DNA of 64,000 bases from Leuctra nigra (lineage: Eukaryota; Arthropoda; Insecta; Plecoptera; Leuctridae): the NCBI GenBank assembly GCA_934045905.1, contig OW203762.1, positions 27,002,345 through 27,066,344 of the forward strand, given 5' to 3'. The translations under genes were made by a program, and so were the position numbers. Position 1 is the stretch's first letter; every line of letters begins with the position of its first letter. Positions 1 through 12,092 of this stretch are shown piece after piece. Below the pieces are notes generated by a model. That model was not told the DNA's origin. It saw only the letters and a program-made list of their open reading frames with translations, and did no database searches.

Positions 1-658
1 TTCGATCTTGATCTAAAATCTAAATCGTGATCGAAAGCGTGTATGAACAGAACTCAATCGAACTCGATCATGATCCAAATCTCGATTAAGTTGTAACAAC
101 GCCATCGAAATCTGAATCGTGATCGAAGACAAATTCAAACCAAAGAAATTATGAATTTCTTAATAACGTAGAGAAGCATGCTCTAATTTGCATGTAACAA
201 GAATTTTTAAGTTCAACTTCAAGCTTTCCGCCATTTTGATTTCAATTGTATAATTGAACTGGATAATCGACACGTTTAATAGTAAAAGTTGAATCGTATA
301 ATTTGGTGTTTTTTTGTACTATTCAAAATGTTGTGTTAACTCGCTGAACAGTAGTTGTTATGTGCATTTATTCTGTCAATTAATTGTTATTTTGTGTAAT
401 AAAGTGTGGAATCTGACAGATTTCATGGACAGTGTTCAATTTCAGCAGTTGATAAGCTCTCAAGTATGACACATTATCTTGAAAGGGGGTACATATGGGA
501 GAGGCAATAAGTAATATCACTGACCATTGAACGTTTACTAAAATTCACAGATTTTCCGACCCCTACAAAGTACATTCACAATCAAAACTTGATTACCAGA
601 TCTCCGTATATCAATATGGTGATCTGGTAAACAACGTACGTATTTACTGATGTTGTAG
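1..658. other. AT-rich P450 intron sequence
   Basis: This stretch has no coding exon that I can support. It precedes a splice acceptor at 657-658, so it is probably an intron of the P450 gene. Positions 1-130 are a loose array of short degenerate units built on a GATC/AATCG theme. The earlier P450 exons must lie to the left of the window. Confidence 0.5.
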
Positions 659-3223
659 GAGAAGATATTCGAAGAGCTGCAGGAGAAGTTCGGGTCGATG
701 GAGCCGTTTGCACCGACACAATCCGAGCTTCAGGACTTGCCCTACTTGGACCGCGTAATCAAGGAGTCGTTGAGACTCTTCCCCAGCGTGCCAGCCATTT
801 CCAGATTCATCCTGCACGATGTTCCGTTAAGTACGTCTCTTTACTTCGTCAGAAGCGCAGTGTATCTCTGTTCTGGTTCTTGTGATTCTGAATCATTGTG
901 TTTTGTGTTTTCGACCATTTGCCTATCCCTTGTTCGAGGTGGTTCTGAAGAATACGATTGTGATGTGTTTTGACACCTTCTTGATTTTTATGATAGGGCA
1001 TATTGACACTTTCTGCGATTCGGACGGATTATAGACAGGAAACTGCGTTACAGTCGCAGTAGTTTGTTACAAAAACACTCGAATTAATGACACAGTTTGT
1101 CGTCAGACAATAGACAGGGTATGCTACTAGCTAATAGAGTTGAAAGAACAAATTATGCTACGATCTAAATGCTCTTGTATCATTTTACAGAACTAAAGAA
1201 GAAGTTCGTAATGATGGTCATTTTAGTGAATCTATTAGGGATGGTGTTTTAAGAGGAAAAGAAGAATTTCTAAAATAAGTTCGATGGAAAACTAAATCTA
1301 GGTACGCAATCTTGTTTTAAGTTCAGTTTTGGTTCGAGAAAATGAATAGGGAAATCTTGTAAGAACTTATTACCACATTCCATCGGTAGGCAATATTCTT
1401 TAAGATAAAGTATGTTGGCCAAATATGGAGATTGCACTAATTTTCATTTCCAAACTGACGAGTTCCACTTCTAACACCGACCTAATGAATAATAAAAACT
1501 TCGTAATATTGACCTACTTCTGCCACCAAATGTAGTTTCAGATATTTTATCAAACTTATGTCGTTTTCGGCTGGCCGCACTGGGGTTGCACTGAGCTGCA
1601 CTGAGTGCAAGTGGCGTGTTCGACTGGCAGTGCGAGTTGCTCTGGGGCAATGTTTTCGTATTCGACTGGGAAGTGGTGCACACTGGGTGCGCACTCAGTG
1701 CACTATTTCTTCCTCGGAAATATTAGGTAGAGTTGCCCCCTCCACTCCGCCGCACTCCGACAAAATGGCGGCACGAAAAACAAAATTGATGTTGTTACTG
1801 GAGGTTTTCCTTTAAAACACTCGGGAGCTCAATTTCTTCGGTTGCCATTTGAAAATAGCTGTCAGTGTCAAAACACAAAATCAAAACATACCATTCGTAT
1901 TCGGCTGAGACTGCACTGGGGGCAGCACTAGGCAGCACTAGGGCAAAACCAGGTTAAGACATGACGTCACGATCAAGAACTCAGTGCAACCCCAGTGCGG
2001 CCAGCCGAAAACGACATTAATTTGTATAACACAGAACGAATTCCCGATGTTTTTCTGAAGAACCGTGACCAAAAACTACAATTCACAACGGAATATTGTA
2101 AATTCATTGTTACGTTGTTATTAATAATGAGATCATCCTACTAGAAAACAGATGCACTTCGGTATGCATGCATTGTAACTTGGAATCAAACTGCAACTTA
2201 TAAGTCTTCATTATGTCTGAACCTAATTAAGTCTGAACTAAATTCACAGTGGACATGTTCTGTGTGATCAACAGAGAACGGCTACACGATGCCGGCTGGA
2301 TCTAACTGTGCCATGTTCCCCTACTTGATGCATCGGGATCCGAAGTACTTTCCCGATCCACATAGATTCAACCCCGACAACTTCCTCCCAGAGCGCGTGG
2401 TCGGGAGACATCCCTACGTGTACATGCCGTTCAGTGCTGGACACAGGAACTGCATAGGTAAGACATCTCTATACACCTGGCCAAACTAAAAATGGTATAC
2501 GAAAGAAATGGATTGGCTCAAAAAGATTTGATGGCATTATCCAATGAAGTCTATGCTAACACTTCATCTAATTCTAGTATATGAGCTCTGATTTCATTGA
2601 TAATAACAAGGATTGATTGTCAAGGAATCTGACGAGCAGTTAATCTGTTTCACCCAAATACCGGTTTGGTTCTGCCACGTTAGTACATGCCTTTTTGTGC
2701 TAGAGTTGATAATATAAAATGACAACATTGTTCTCGCGTGACAATCTTCTCATCCCAATGTTATTCACGACCATCTCGGGTGAGATGAGAATATTGTCAC
2801 GCGACAACTTTTACCTGATCACATATAATAAGAACTTTCTTGTCACGGTGACAAGTTCCTTATCTCAATGTTATTTTCTCAAAGCATTTAATTTTATAGT
2901 TGTTGGTATTGTTTCTGAGAAATTTCCAAAAGCAAACATGTTAGAGTTTGCATTATTATTATTATTTTTTGTTCTGGTAGAAGCTGATTGCATTACTGAG
3001 GACACAGACAATGTATGGATATTGGTATGTAACCTGGTTTCATTTGCTCTCTCAAGGCCAGAAGTTTGCCATGGTGGAGGAGAAGGCCCTGTTGTCAGCT
3101 GTTCTGCGCAAGTTCACTGTCACATCTGTGGAGAAGAGAGAGGACATCAAGATCCTGATGGAGATGATCCTGACGCCGCAGCAGCCTCTCAAGCTGATCT
3201 TTACGCCGAGAAACAATGACTAG
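659..3223 (+). CDS. Cytochrome P450, CYP4-like, C-terminal exons (5' partial)
   Basis: Three exons, 659-830, 2275-2457 and 3057-3223, join in phase to give the last ~174 residues of a microsomal P450. Exon 1 carries the K-helix ExxR motif as ESLR. Exon 2 carries the region before the heme (a [11 protein letters not shown] stretch) and the heme-binding loop [10 protein letters not shown], matching FxxGxxxCxG with the cysteine that ligates iron. The last exon continues [20 protein letters not shown] and ends with a stop at 3221-3223. This spacing and wording are typical of the insect CYP4 clan, whose members are ER-anchored monooxygenases oxidising fatty acids, hormones or xenobiotics. The membrane anchor, I-helix and substrate-recognition exons lie left of the window, so substrate and subfamily cannot be called. 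Intron 1 holds a MITE and intron 2 a copy of a short inverted-repeat element. Nothing visible disrupts the frame. Confidence 0.93.
1559..2016. mobile_element. MITE with long TIRs and TTA target duplication
   Basis: A 458-bp insertion in a P450 intron. The ends are inverted copies of about 34 bp beginning TGTCGTTTTCGGCTGGCCGC, and TTA flanks both ends (1556-1558 and 2017-2019). A 3-bp TTA/TAA duplication is characteristic of PIF/Harbinger elements, so this is inferred to be a non-autonomous member. The interior repeats GCACTGAG-like words and encodes nothing convincing. Confidence 0.75.
2484..2690. repeat. Family-B short inverted-repeat element, copy 1
   Basis: A degenerate copy of a ~220-bp repeat with recognisable parts: an outer end like GGCCAAACTAAAAATGGTA, a middle containing TGAGCTCTGATTTCATTGAT, and a closing inverted end near 2660-2690. 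Other copies lie at 3395-3566, 3567-3785, 18905-19135, 29640-29895 and 57536-57680. Confidence 0.6.
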
Positions 3224-3338
3224 CAAGAGCCAGTGACTGGTTCATGTTTCAACGTTTTTATTGATTTGTGATTTTATATCCAGAATATATTACCTATTTT
3301 GGTATAAACAAAATTGAATAAGGGAGAAACAACATGTA

Positions 3339-3344
3339 AATAAA
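3339..3344 (+). promoter_or_regulatory. Candidate polyadenylation signal of the P450 gene
   Basis: AATAAA about 115 bp after the P450 stop codon. Confidence 0.5.
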
Positions 3345-3394
3345 ACTTATATATATTTTATAATACCAACATAATGTAAGACTATGAATGCCCG

Positions 3395-3566
3395 CATAGC
3401 CAAAGTAAAAATGGTACTTGAAAGGAAAAGATTGTCTGATAAGAATTTGAAGGCATCATCCGATGCAGTCGCCCCATCTAACTAGATGGGCTATGATTTT
3501 ATTGATAATAACAAGGATTGAGGAGCCACTCCGTTTCGTCAAATAAGCCTTTCTTTGGCCAAGTGT
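3395..3566. repeat. Family-B repeat, degenerate copy
   Basis: Matches the left and middle parts of the family-B element (AAAATGGTACTTGAAAGG, then GGCATCATCCGATG, then TTGATAATAACAAGGATTGA). It abuts a better preserved copy starting at 3567. Confidence 0.55.
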
Positions 3567-3785
3567 AGGTACACTCAACAAATGATAAAACGGTATTCGA
3601 AAGAAATTGATTGGCTGGAAAGTATGTGATGGCATCATCCGATGAAGTTTATGCTAACTCGTCATCTACTTCTAGTATATGAGCTCTGATCTCATTGATA
3701 ATAACAAGGATCGATTGTCAAGGAACCTAACCAGCAGCCAATCCGTTTCGCTCAAACACCGTTTTATGATTTGTTGGGTGTACCT
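3567..3785. mobile_element. Family-B MITE, best preserved copy
   Basis: About 219 bp with terminal inverted repeats near 30 bp. The left end reads AGGTACACTCAACAAATGAT and the right end is its near-perfect inverse, both running into an AAAACGGT block. The target duplication is not clear. It is the best reference copy of this family in the window. Confidence 0.7.
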
Positions 3786-4541
3786 ATCTTGAAGACCAAT
3801 TTCATAAGCAATAATTACAATGTTGATGTATGATTTCCTACGCTTTATCATGGACTAGAGGCCTGCTTCTTGCTGGGCATCGTGCCAGCGGACCAACGAC
3901 GTCTTATTGCTCACGTCGTTGCAGCGGGCTTGCTGCTATTGCGAAGATAAGTCTAGTTCATGGTTAGTTGACACGAGAGTAAACTAAGCAAAATCATGCA
4001 ATTAGAAACACATACATTTATTATCATTCAGAATTGAGCATGTAGGTGTGTGCAATTCCAAACATTAGTTAGGAATCAATATGGCAGCCTGGTGTGGTCA
4101 TATGTCTTGTATTCTATACCACAAGTACTAGAATAGATGCTGATATTACTTAGATGAACTATGTAGTCTAATAAAACACTCAAGTACACTCATAAGAAAA
4201 TGCGTTCAAGTGTAGTTCCTCAGCCGATAGAATGCTTGGAATGTTCGTTCCTACTAATTGGCCTCTACGGCCTCCTTCGCAACTTTCATGCGACCAATTC
4301 TTCACCATGATCATCATTCTTCATCGTTGAACTAGCTGTGACAACAGTTGACAGTTGTGACGTTCAACACTCTTGTACATTGATGAAAGTAATGAATGAA
4401 GTAAAAATGAAAGTATGCCAATTATTTTAGCCTTCTTTCCATGTTGTTTGTCTCCTTGTAGTAATCTTATCTTGGGTCAGTAATGGTCAGACCCGATCTG
4501 GTCATGTCTGCGCTACTCTCGCTGCATCATACGTCGTCATA
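3786..4541. other. Intergenic, no gene seen
   Basis: AT-rich sequence between the P450 and the small peptide gene. A short imperfect inverted pair (CATGGACTAG near 3849 and CTAGTTCATG near 3955) brackets a GC-richer 110-bp piece that may be a small unclassified insertion. No exon is supported. Confidence 0.4.
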
Positions 4542-7008
4542 ATGTCCAAGGTGTTAGCTGCTTTATTCCTTCTAGTATGTGTGTCTGCTTCATACGCAGC
4601 GAGTGTACAAGTTGATTCCACGCCCGAAGCAGGGATAAGTAAGAGTTTCATTTATTTAACAGGGTTGTCAAGTTAAACTGTCGTCATTTGAGAATATTCC
4701 ACGACAAGAACTCCTTTTTAGAAACATCTTCATAGTTTTGTACTCAAATACAGAAATATTTGTGAATCAAAACTCATGATCAGTCTTGAGTCAACTTTTA
4801 ACTAAAAGTATAAATATGTTGACAGAAATTCTTAAAGTAATTATGTTGTTTTCAATTACTTTTACTGTTACTGTGTTGTTCTTTGTTAAATGTCATGATA
4901 TTGGGTGTGAATCCATAACATAAATCTCTATATAGTTCAGGTTTGATAAAATCGCCTGATTTGTAGCAGGCTTTCATAACTCCCTTGTACTTATATTAGT
5001 AGCATAATAAATATTCCCAAGGAATGTAAACATTCTTGTTGACTTTCCCTTCCTGCTGATATTCTTTTCTAATCACTTTGATGGATATTTTTTAAATCTG
5101 GTATGTCGAAATTCAACCCAATTTCCTCATTTCAACATAAACCACAGAATTCGTAGATTTTTTTTGTTGACTGAGTATCTGGGCCATGGTCACTTACCAA
5201 GCTCGTTGTTCGATGCTATTTGTAGCTTGATTACCCTGAAAAGGGTTATTTGTCACTTGTTAATTTAGAAGAGAGTTGCTAGAGAATTAACTGCTCTTAT
5301 TCAATGTTAATACAAACTTCTTGCTTCTAGCGACGACCAAAAGCGACCCGCACTGCACGCGTGCCTGCGAGGCCATTGACTTGGCTGCGTGTCACGCACG
5401 CCCCGCCGTCAAGCCGGCAATTGTAAGAAAACATCGAATCATTATCCAATCATGAACGCCACAATGAGTGCTATTGTCAATAATTTTCTGAAAATCTAAA
5501 AAGAGCCGTATATTTATCTTGGACACTGGGAAATTTCAAAAAAGCCAAAAATGTGAATTCTAAATACTACTCCTATTTGTGGCAACTATGGCTTAGACTA
5601 CTATTTTAGACTAACTATGGCTTAGAGACGTATTGTTAGCAAATCTTTATTACTAACCATTTATAAAGCTCTTGCCCAATCAATAATGTCCTATGGAATT
5701 ATTGGCTGGGGAGCAGTTAATAAAACTAACATTAGTGAAATTCTAACCATTCAAAAAATTATTTTACGGGTAGTTTTAAATAAGCATTCACAGATTTCAT
5801 CTAACCTTACTTTCAAATTGGCAGAAGTATTAGATATTAGACAAATTTTTATAAAAAGGGCGTTGATGTATCTTTTTCTTAATTTCGGTAAATACAGAAT
5901 TCCTGAAATTACGCATCAAACGCTACCTGTGCCAAAAACCAGAGGTAGTAATAAAAATAATTTATATATGTTAAATTTGATATACTGTAAGAAACAAAAA
6001 GGGCAACAACACGTAAGTTACATTGGTCCACGTCTGTTCAATGCGCTTCCTATCGATATTCGTAAAACTTCTAATATTAAATTATTCAAAATACTAATTA
6101 CCGCATGGATCAGAGAAGTAGGTAGGGATTTCTATGATAATTTTTGTTAACTGAAATATTTTGATTTGAAGTTGATAAATTCACTAAAATTTACTATAAT
6201 CTTCCCCCTCCACCACTATTTTAATTAATTTCAATATTAAGTCTTTTATATCCTCTCACTTCAATATTCAATATCCGATCGTCCAATTTCTTTCTTTTTT
6301 TTTCCGTAAAAGTAGTATCGAGTGATTGTTCTTAATATCTTCTATACTTTACATAATATTTTTGTTGTTTCTAATCTGTGATTGAGCTGACGACTAGCTT
6401 TGATTTCTAGAAATGTAAAAGAATGTATGCCAGCGCACAATGGTTTTCCATTATGCTGGCTGCTTCCAAAATAAAATGCCCCCTCAACCCCTTGTAAACT
6501 ATTTCTCTTATCCATGCTCTTCTTTGTGTTTCTATTTCGCTGTGTCTCCTTTTATCTCAACACTATTGCTTATTTTACTACTGATTCTTGGTATAATGTA
6601 ACAATATGTAAAAGGTAAATGTAATATGTAATTATGTAATATGTAAAGGTTGCACAAGGAAAGCGTATGGTTTAGGTAAAATTGTAAAATTTTGGAAGAA
6701 ATAAAATTGTATTAAAGTTGAAAAAATTGAAATTGAGAGGTTTATAAGTGGAAGTACATTTGGAAATAGAATGAAACTTGACAAGACAAGCGGCTGAATA
6801 TTTTCTCATCGTTCTTCACATGCTGGAGAATATAACAATGGACCGAGGGATTTTGAGAAGGTCGCCTCACTTCAATAAGCCTGGTATTAAGTGTAATACA
6901 AACATACTTTACTCAATCAACTATTTTGTTCCAATTCAACAGAATCCGTGCAAACCGAAGAACCAAGCAACCTGTTCAAGATGTGTAGCCGCTCTGTCTG
7001 CTTCATAG
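4542..7008 (+). CDS. Small secreted six-cysteine peptide (84 aa)
   Basis: Three exons, 4542-4638, 5331-5422 and 6943-7008, splice in phase (1, then 0) to an 84-residue protein ending at TAG. The start is the ATG at 4542, which opens a classical signal peptide (MSKVLAALFLLVCVSASYA) probably cut near residue 19-20. The mature part is about 65 residues with six cysteines: spacing C-x3-C-x8-C across exon 2 and C-x7-C-x2-C in exon 3. Six cysteines suggest three disulphides and an extracellular role. I do not recognise the family, and nothing in the sequence points to a specific activity. Intron 2 is enlarged by a LINE 3' fragment at 5628-6735. Confidence in the splice model is good because signal peptide, donors, acceptors and phase all agree; transcript data would settle it. 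Confidence 0.72.
5628..6735 (+). mobile_element. 5'-truncated LINE fragment (RT C-terminus and 3' UTR)
   Basis: The open frame 5686-6150, extendable upstream in frame to about 5628, encodes the C-terminal region of a non-LTR reverse transcriptase ORF. It reads ALAQSIMSYGIIGWGAVN and later YIGPRLFNALPIDIRKT, closely parallel to the end of the LINE at 48500-51806 (ALAQSIIQYGIVGWGG, FLGPKLYNLLPDNIRKT). An AT-rich 3' UTR follows, with a short TTGAAA-type tail near 6715-6735. It lies in the same orientation as the host gene, inside its second intron. It is dead for lack of the catalytic RT core. Confidence 0.85.
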
Positions 7009-8843
7009 TCGGCCATTAGCAGTTCACTCCTGTCTCATCAATCTCAATGTGCAATGTGCCTTAATATAAAATGATTATTGCATCTAATTGACTTTCTACA
7101 ATTGAACAACCCGTCATACTTGTCCTAAAGCAAATAATATTTTGGGATAACGTACCACAATGTAAACCATACCAACGGAGATTCTACATTTATTTCAACG
7201 AAACGTAATTATTTAAATAGTCTACAGTATTCAGGTAACCTGAATTAACAACATAATGTGTAGGTACTTCAAAAACCAGCATAATATAAAATACATACTT
7301 TCATATTTTAAACGAAAGGAATCCCTAAAAGACTTAGTGCTCACTTCAAAAATTATTTAATGGATGTTTATCTGCAAGATACGTGTTCTGATTCTGATAC
7401 GTGTACGTTAAGAGGGAACCTGCGAAATAAAACCTCACCCCGACCTAAATACGTAGGTACACGTGTACGTGTATTGATAGCTTTTGGAATGTCGAAATAG
7501 CAGTATTAATGCGCAACACACATATTTTAATGTGCCAAATTTTAATTATTTGTGAAAAATTACAAATGGTGGCAGATGAAGGACTGCATTAACCTATAAA
7601 TGCAACTACGTAGCAAGTGTAAGACAAAATATACGTTATTCATTTTAAATGAGTTTAACATTACTAATAGACACTTGTATTCTTCAGTTAACTCAAAATA
7701 TTTTGGTGACATTTGTTTAGAACGTTAATCTTGAGTTAGGTACTAAACTTAATTTAGGAATGAACTTAGTAAGGACGTGACCGCATATTCCTTTCATGAT
7801 AATTGTTATTCACATTTACGTTTACAATGTCTTCATATCCTCTGTGCATGATATCAAAATTATAACGAAAATTAAATTCGAAACAAAATGATCATTATGA
7901 CACTTTCTAGGGACTACGGGTCATTGTCTGATCTTAATTTTAAGTTGCGTATTAGATGACTCTAATGACCCTGATAACTCGGATCATAATTATTTATATT
8001 TAAAATAAATTTTCCATACTGCAAATAGAATAACCACAGCGGATCTTTAGAAAGACAATAAATATTCCGAGACCGCAGAATCGCCAAGATAAGGCCACCT
8101 GCGTGTCTCATCCTTGAGGAGGAAACCAACCAACACGTGTGCATCTGTACCACGTGATCAACTTAGTCATGGAAAGATACTGGCGAAGACACGTCGGACA
8201 GCAGAAGAACTTGCACGGAATATTATTTGCCAGGAGGATGTTTTCAACCTCCTATACATGAAATCTAAAGCTCCATTAAACGGAAAAAATTTCTGTCAAA
8301 TCCTTTTATAAAACTATCTTTACACAAATCTTTGCTTCAAAGAAATTTGACAAATATTTGTGTCAATCTTCGATAAATTTGATTTTTGTCAAATTTCTTT
8401 AAAGCAAAGATTTCATCATAAAATTTTACACGGCAAATGGGTAATAAATTAAGATATACACCTGTTGCGTGATCTCATATAGCTAGAGAGTCGATTACAA
8501 ACAAACTCGAAAAATTTGTTATCAAACGTAATACGTAATTATCAATTTGCCATTTGATTTGTGCTCAAGTAATCTGTCATTCGAATATACCACTTATTTA
8601 ATAATTTGACACCAATAATCATGATTTTTTACTAATTTGGTAATAACCTTTAAATAACTCCATTGTCATTTAGATGGATCATTTCTTATTAAGACTCACT
8701 GTCGTTTAATAAAATCACAGAAAATAGCAGAAGATAATGAATTACCGTTTCCTGAAAATCCTGCCCCCCTCCTTGCCTCTCCTCCTCAATATCATGCCTA
8801 TAAGAACAACCCGATGTCATTGTCAACATTCAGCAGTGTAACA
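7009..8843. other. Intergenic, mostly AT-rich
   Basis: No host gene is supported. A possible LINE remnant lies at 8060-8300. A hairpin lies at 8325-8415, where an AAATCTTTGCTT/AAAGAAATTTGACAAA block is repeated in inverse. Confidence 0.4.
8060..8300 (+). pseudogene. Possible LINE C-terminal zinc-knuckle remnant
   Basis: One frame reads RPPACLILEEETNQHVCICTT before a stop. This resembles the CxxC-like EEExTxxHxxxxC knuckle found near the C-terminus of several non-LTR retrotransposon ORFs, but the first cysteines are degraded. No other domain is visible. This is a weak call. Confidence 0.3.
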
Positions 8844-11126
8844 ATGATCTTCCCGAAGTCTCTGGTGTTAGTGCTGAGTTATGTCTCTTTGGTTCAAAGC
8901 CAGGCTGGGTCGGAGGTGCAAGTTGCTGCACAGAGACCAGCTGGAGTGTCTGTCACAGTTAGTGGCTCACGCATTCAAACAGGACAGTGGGTGGCTCAGG
9001 TGAGATTTCATTCAATTTGAGAACAAATCGTGTGTTTCGGATCGAATTTTCTGTTTTGAACTTATGCCTGTCATCTGTCTTTACAGGTGATTGTGCATCT
9101 CACAGATGATAAGAAATCTCCGTCATCTGCGTGGTCAGTCGAAGTCGAACCCAGCACTTCGAGTTGCAGTGAATCAAAATCAACTCATGACGTCAAACTC
9201 TTGATGACTCGTAAGTTGACTCATGAGTTGCATTTCCTTGTTTTATGTTGGATTTTCAGCACAAACAAGAAAAACGCTCAGAATAAACACGTTGATGAGA
9301 GAGCATGAATGACAATTCATTCGCTTTTGTATCGCATTTGGCATTCAAATGTTATTATTAAAGCAGATTGTTTACAGCTCTGGCCGTATTCTGCATCCTA
9401 AATGCCATTTATCTTTATCTAAGAAGTCTCCATCGCGAAGACCTCTTCTTCTCATGGCAGTGTCAACTCCTTCTGCCCACCTCCTCCTTGGTCTTCCTCT
9501 CTTTCTTCTTCTTGACGGTACCCATGACCAGGCTCTCATTGGCAATCTTTCATCTGGCATCCTTCTCAGATGGCCATACCACAAGAGTTGCTTCATCTCT
9601 ATGTAGTCAGTCAGTGATGTCTCCACTCCCATCATTTCCCGTATGCGGTCGTTCCTCACATGGTCGAGTATCGTTACCTTGCAGCATCTTCTCCAGTACC
9701 CCATCTCCATTGCTCGGACTCTTTGTGCCATTCGGGAAGATAAGGTCCAGATTTCCGATCCATAAGAAGAGCAGCTTTCGACGAATGAGTTGTAAATGCG
9801 TGATTTAGTCTTGGTTGAGATGACATCGTTCCAAAGCACTTTCATTCAAATCAGCATTCAAATGTAGTAAACAATTAATAAACGAGAGCCGCTTCTTCCA
9901 TAATGGGTGCTAATAAGTTATGCTCAATCAAGTCATAATGAGAACAACATAATAACACAACGAATTACACAACTGAATCAGCTTCTGAATTAACAACAAG
10001 ACGTGAGGTCATGGGATTTCCATCTTCAGTGATAAAAAAAAACAGCTCCGAAGAGTATAGTTAGGAATAATGTATAACTTTATACACACTACGGACTGTT
10101 CTAAGTTCTAAGTTCTCACCAACACATTAAACTTTGTTTTCAGCACCACCAACGAGACTCGAAGTAGCTGGTTACGAACTCATTCCAGGCCTGGGACACT
10201 ACAAGCTTCATCTCAATATAACAACATGGTCGTCTGCTAAAACAATCTGCGAGGAAGAAGGCGCTAGCTTGGTGATAATAAACTCCGAAAAAGAATCAGC
10301 AGCGATAGTGAAGTTCTTCGGGAAAAAGAGTGTATCATATCCGTGGGTTGGTTTACGAGAGTCAGAAACTACGAAGGGGGAATACTTGACTGTATTCGGT
10401 AAGTCATTCATGCAGACATTATGTAAGGAAACTTTTAAATATTTAAATTGCACCCAGTTGAATAATTGATTTAATTTAATTTATTGTAATTGGCAGCTAA
10501 CAATAATCTAGCCAATGCTGTTATATTCAATCTATTGTATTATACCTGATAATGAAATATAAATGTATGTAACATGTATAGATGTCTCTACATGTTATGA
10601 TAAAACGTACCCTTTACAGAACACCAGTGACATATGCAGATTTGGTATTGTTGCCTAACAAGATTGATATTTGTATACAGTACAGACAGAGGGATGACTT
10701 GCAATATTGGCTTTATCATTGCTTTTGTCACAACATATGGAGGCGGCTGTACATACAATAGTTTGATAGCTAAATAAAATGGTATTACTAATAAAAGTAA
10801 GGAAATATGAAATGCGAATTGTGCGATTCAGCTGAAATTCCACACTCCCTAATAAAGCGTGTAGCCTACATTGTGACAGCTCTGTAAAAATGGAAAATAA
10901 AATGAAACTGAAACTTGTGAAAATTTTTCTAATGATTGTTGATCTATTAATTGTTTCTATAGGGGATCCGTTGGCTTCAGCTGGGTTTTCGCGTTGGGAC
11001 CCGGGACAGCCTGATAACCTGGCAACCCTTGGCGATGGAATACTTCTTTACATCACTTCAGGAGGCTTGTACGACCAGCCTTCAACAGTCAAACAGACTT
11101 TCATTTGTGAAAAAGCTGTCTGTTGA
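8844..11126 (+). CDS. Secreted C-type lectin-domain protein (232 aa)
   Basis: Four exons, 8844-8999, 9087-9210, 10144-10398 and 10963-11126, join in consistent phases to 232 residues. The ATG at 8844 is chosen because it starts a signal peptide (MIFPKSLVLVLSYVSLVQSQ); an in-frame ATG at 8814 would put polar residues first. Residues ~53-93 are a Ser/Thr-rich linker. The lectin fold follows: YELIPGLGHYKLH, the helix WSSAKTICEEEGASLVIINS, the YPWVGL strand, RWDPGQPDN and the closing FICEK. QPD is the galactose-type sugar-specificity tripeptide of the family. The inner disulphide cysteines usually found before and near the WND loop are both absent, while the outer pair (TIC...FIC) is kept, so calcium and sugar binding may be altered. 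Intron 2 holds a LINE fragment. A role in recognition or immunity is inferred from the family only. Confidence 0.85.
9353..9853 (-). mobile_element. LINE 3' fragment with 12-bp target duplication
   Basis: The minus-strand frame 9845-9372 encodes the C-terminal tail of a non-LTR retrotransposon ORF: RIYNSFVESCSSYGSEIWTL, then LLWYGHLRRMPDERLPMRAW, then RRKRGRPRRRW. This arrangement is typical of many insect LINE ORF2 C-termini. The fragment is flanked by GCATTCAAATGT at 9341-9352 and again at 9854-9865, an exact target-site duplication. Its 3' end, on the left, carries a short TAA-type tail. It is strongly 5'-truncated, lacks the RT catalytic motif and lies antisense in the second intron of the lectin gene. 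Confidence 0.88.
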
Positions 11127-12092
11127 GCTGGCTGAGTTACTCAAATACCAGAATGTCAATGAAATGAAATAAAATGTAAGAAGAATAAAATGCGACTAAG
11201 CGAACCTATGATATTATTTTCCTGCTATTTTCCTGTATTCCAAAGATGTAAAAGTAGTTGCTCAATGCACCTAGAAATACACCTCGAAATGCTAGGAAGA
11301 CAAAATGCGTCAAACGAGCAATGTTTTTAGTCTCTTTGAAAATACCTACCTACCTGACAAATATGTCAAAACAAGCGAAAATTTCAGTAAAATGTAATTT
11401 GAAGTTTATTAGCATACAAATGCGAAATTAAATTCAATATCATTCATATCGGTTGAATTTTGATATTTTACTACCTATATTAAAAAAATTATGCAACTTT
11501 TCCAAATTAATTTGCCTAATATAAAAATAAAAGTATATTAATAAATATTTTGTAATTAAAGAAGATCTCATGCTCTTAGTCGAATATGTTTGAACCCATT
11601 TCAACTTTGCTGCGTCTGTTACACTCTGTGGTGTTCTGTAGGAGAATGTTTGATCATGGAGGTGTAATGAGTACTGATTTAAAACTACATGGTTTCATAT
11701 AATATCTAGCCTCTACCTCAACTCTAGGGATGCATAAGTCTTCACTATAGCGAGCAACTCTTGGTCTCGGAAGGTTCAGGTGATGTTAAATACATCCTTA
11801 ATTAGGATTGTGAAACAAATCAGTTGTAGGCATACATAAACTATCCCAATTTAAAACAAAGAAACGGTGTTTTGAAATTTTACAAAACACGCTTTTTTTA
11901 CTTTTAAGTAAAAATAATAATTCATTATACGAGTGCGGTTAATTATAAAGGGAACGCTCAGCTTGATTTATGTAATATATTCTTCAAAACATTACATCTA
12001 GTGACCATTTTTAGGACATATATATATTATGATTATAATCGCACACAAATATTAAAAATCATATTCGCCAATATTTTGAACATCATAGACTC
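11127..12092. other. Intergenic between lectin and protease homologue 1
   Basis: AT-rich spacer between two convergent genes. A candidate polyadenylation signal AATAAA for the lectin lies at 11168-11173. No further gene or clear repeat is seen. Confidence 0.45.

Noticed and set aside
9368..9808. Plus-strand ORF of 146 aa
   Set aside because: It is the antisense shadow of the LINE fragment on the minus strand.
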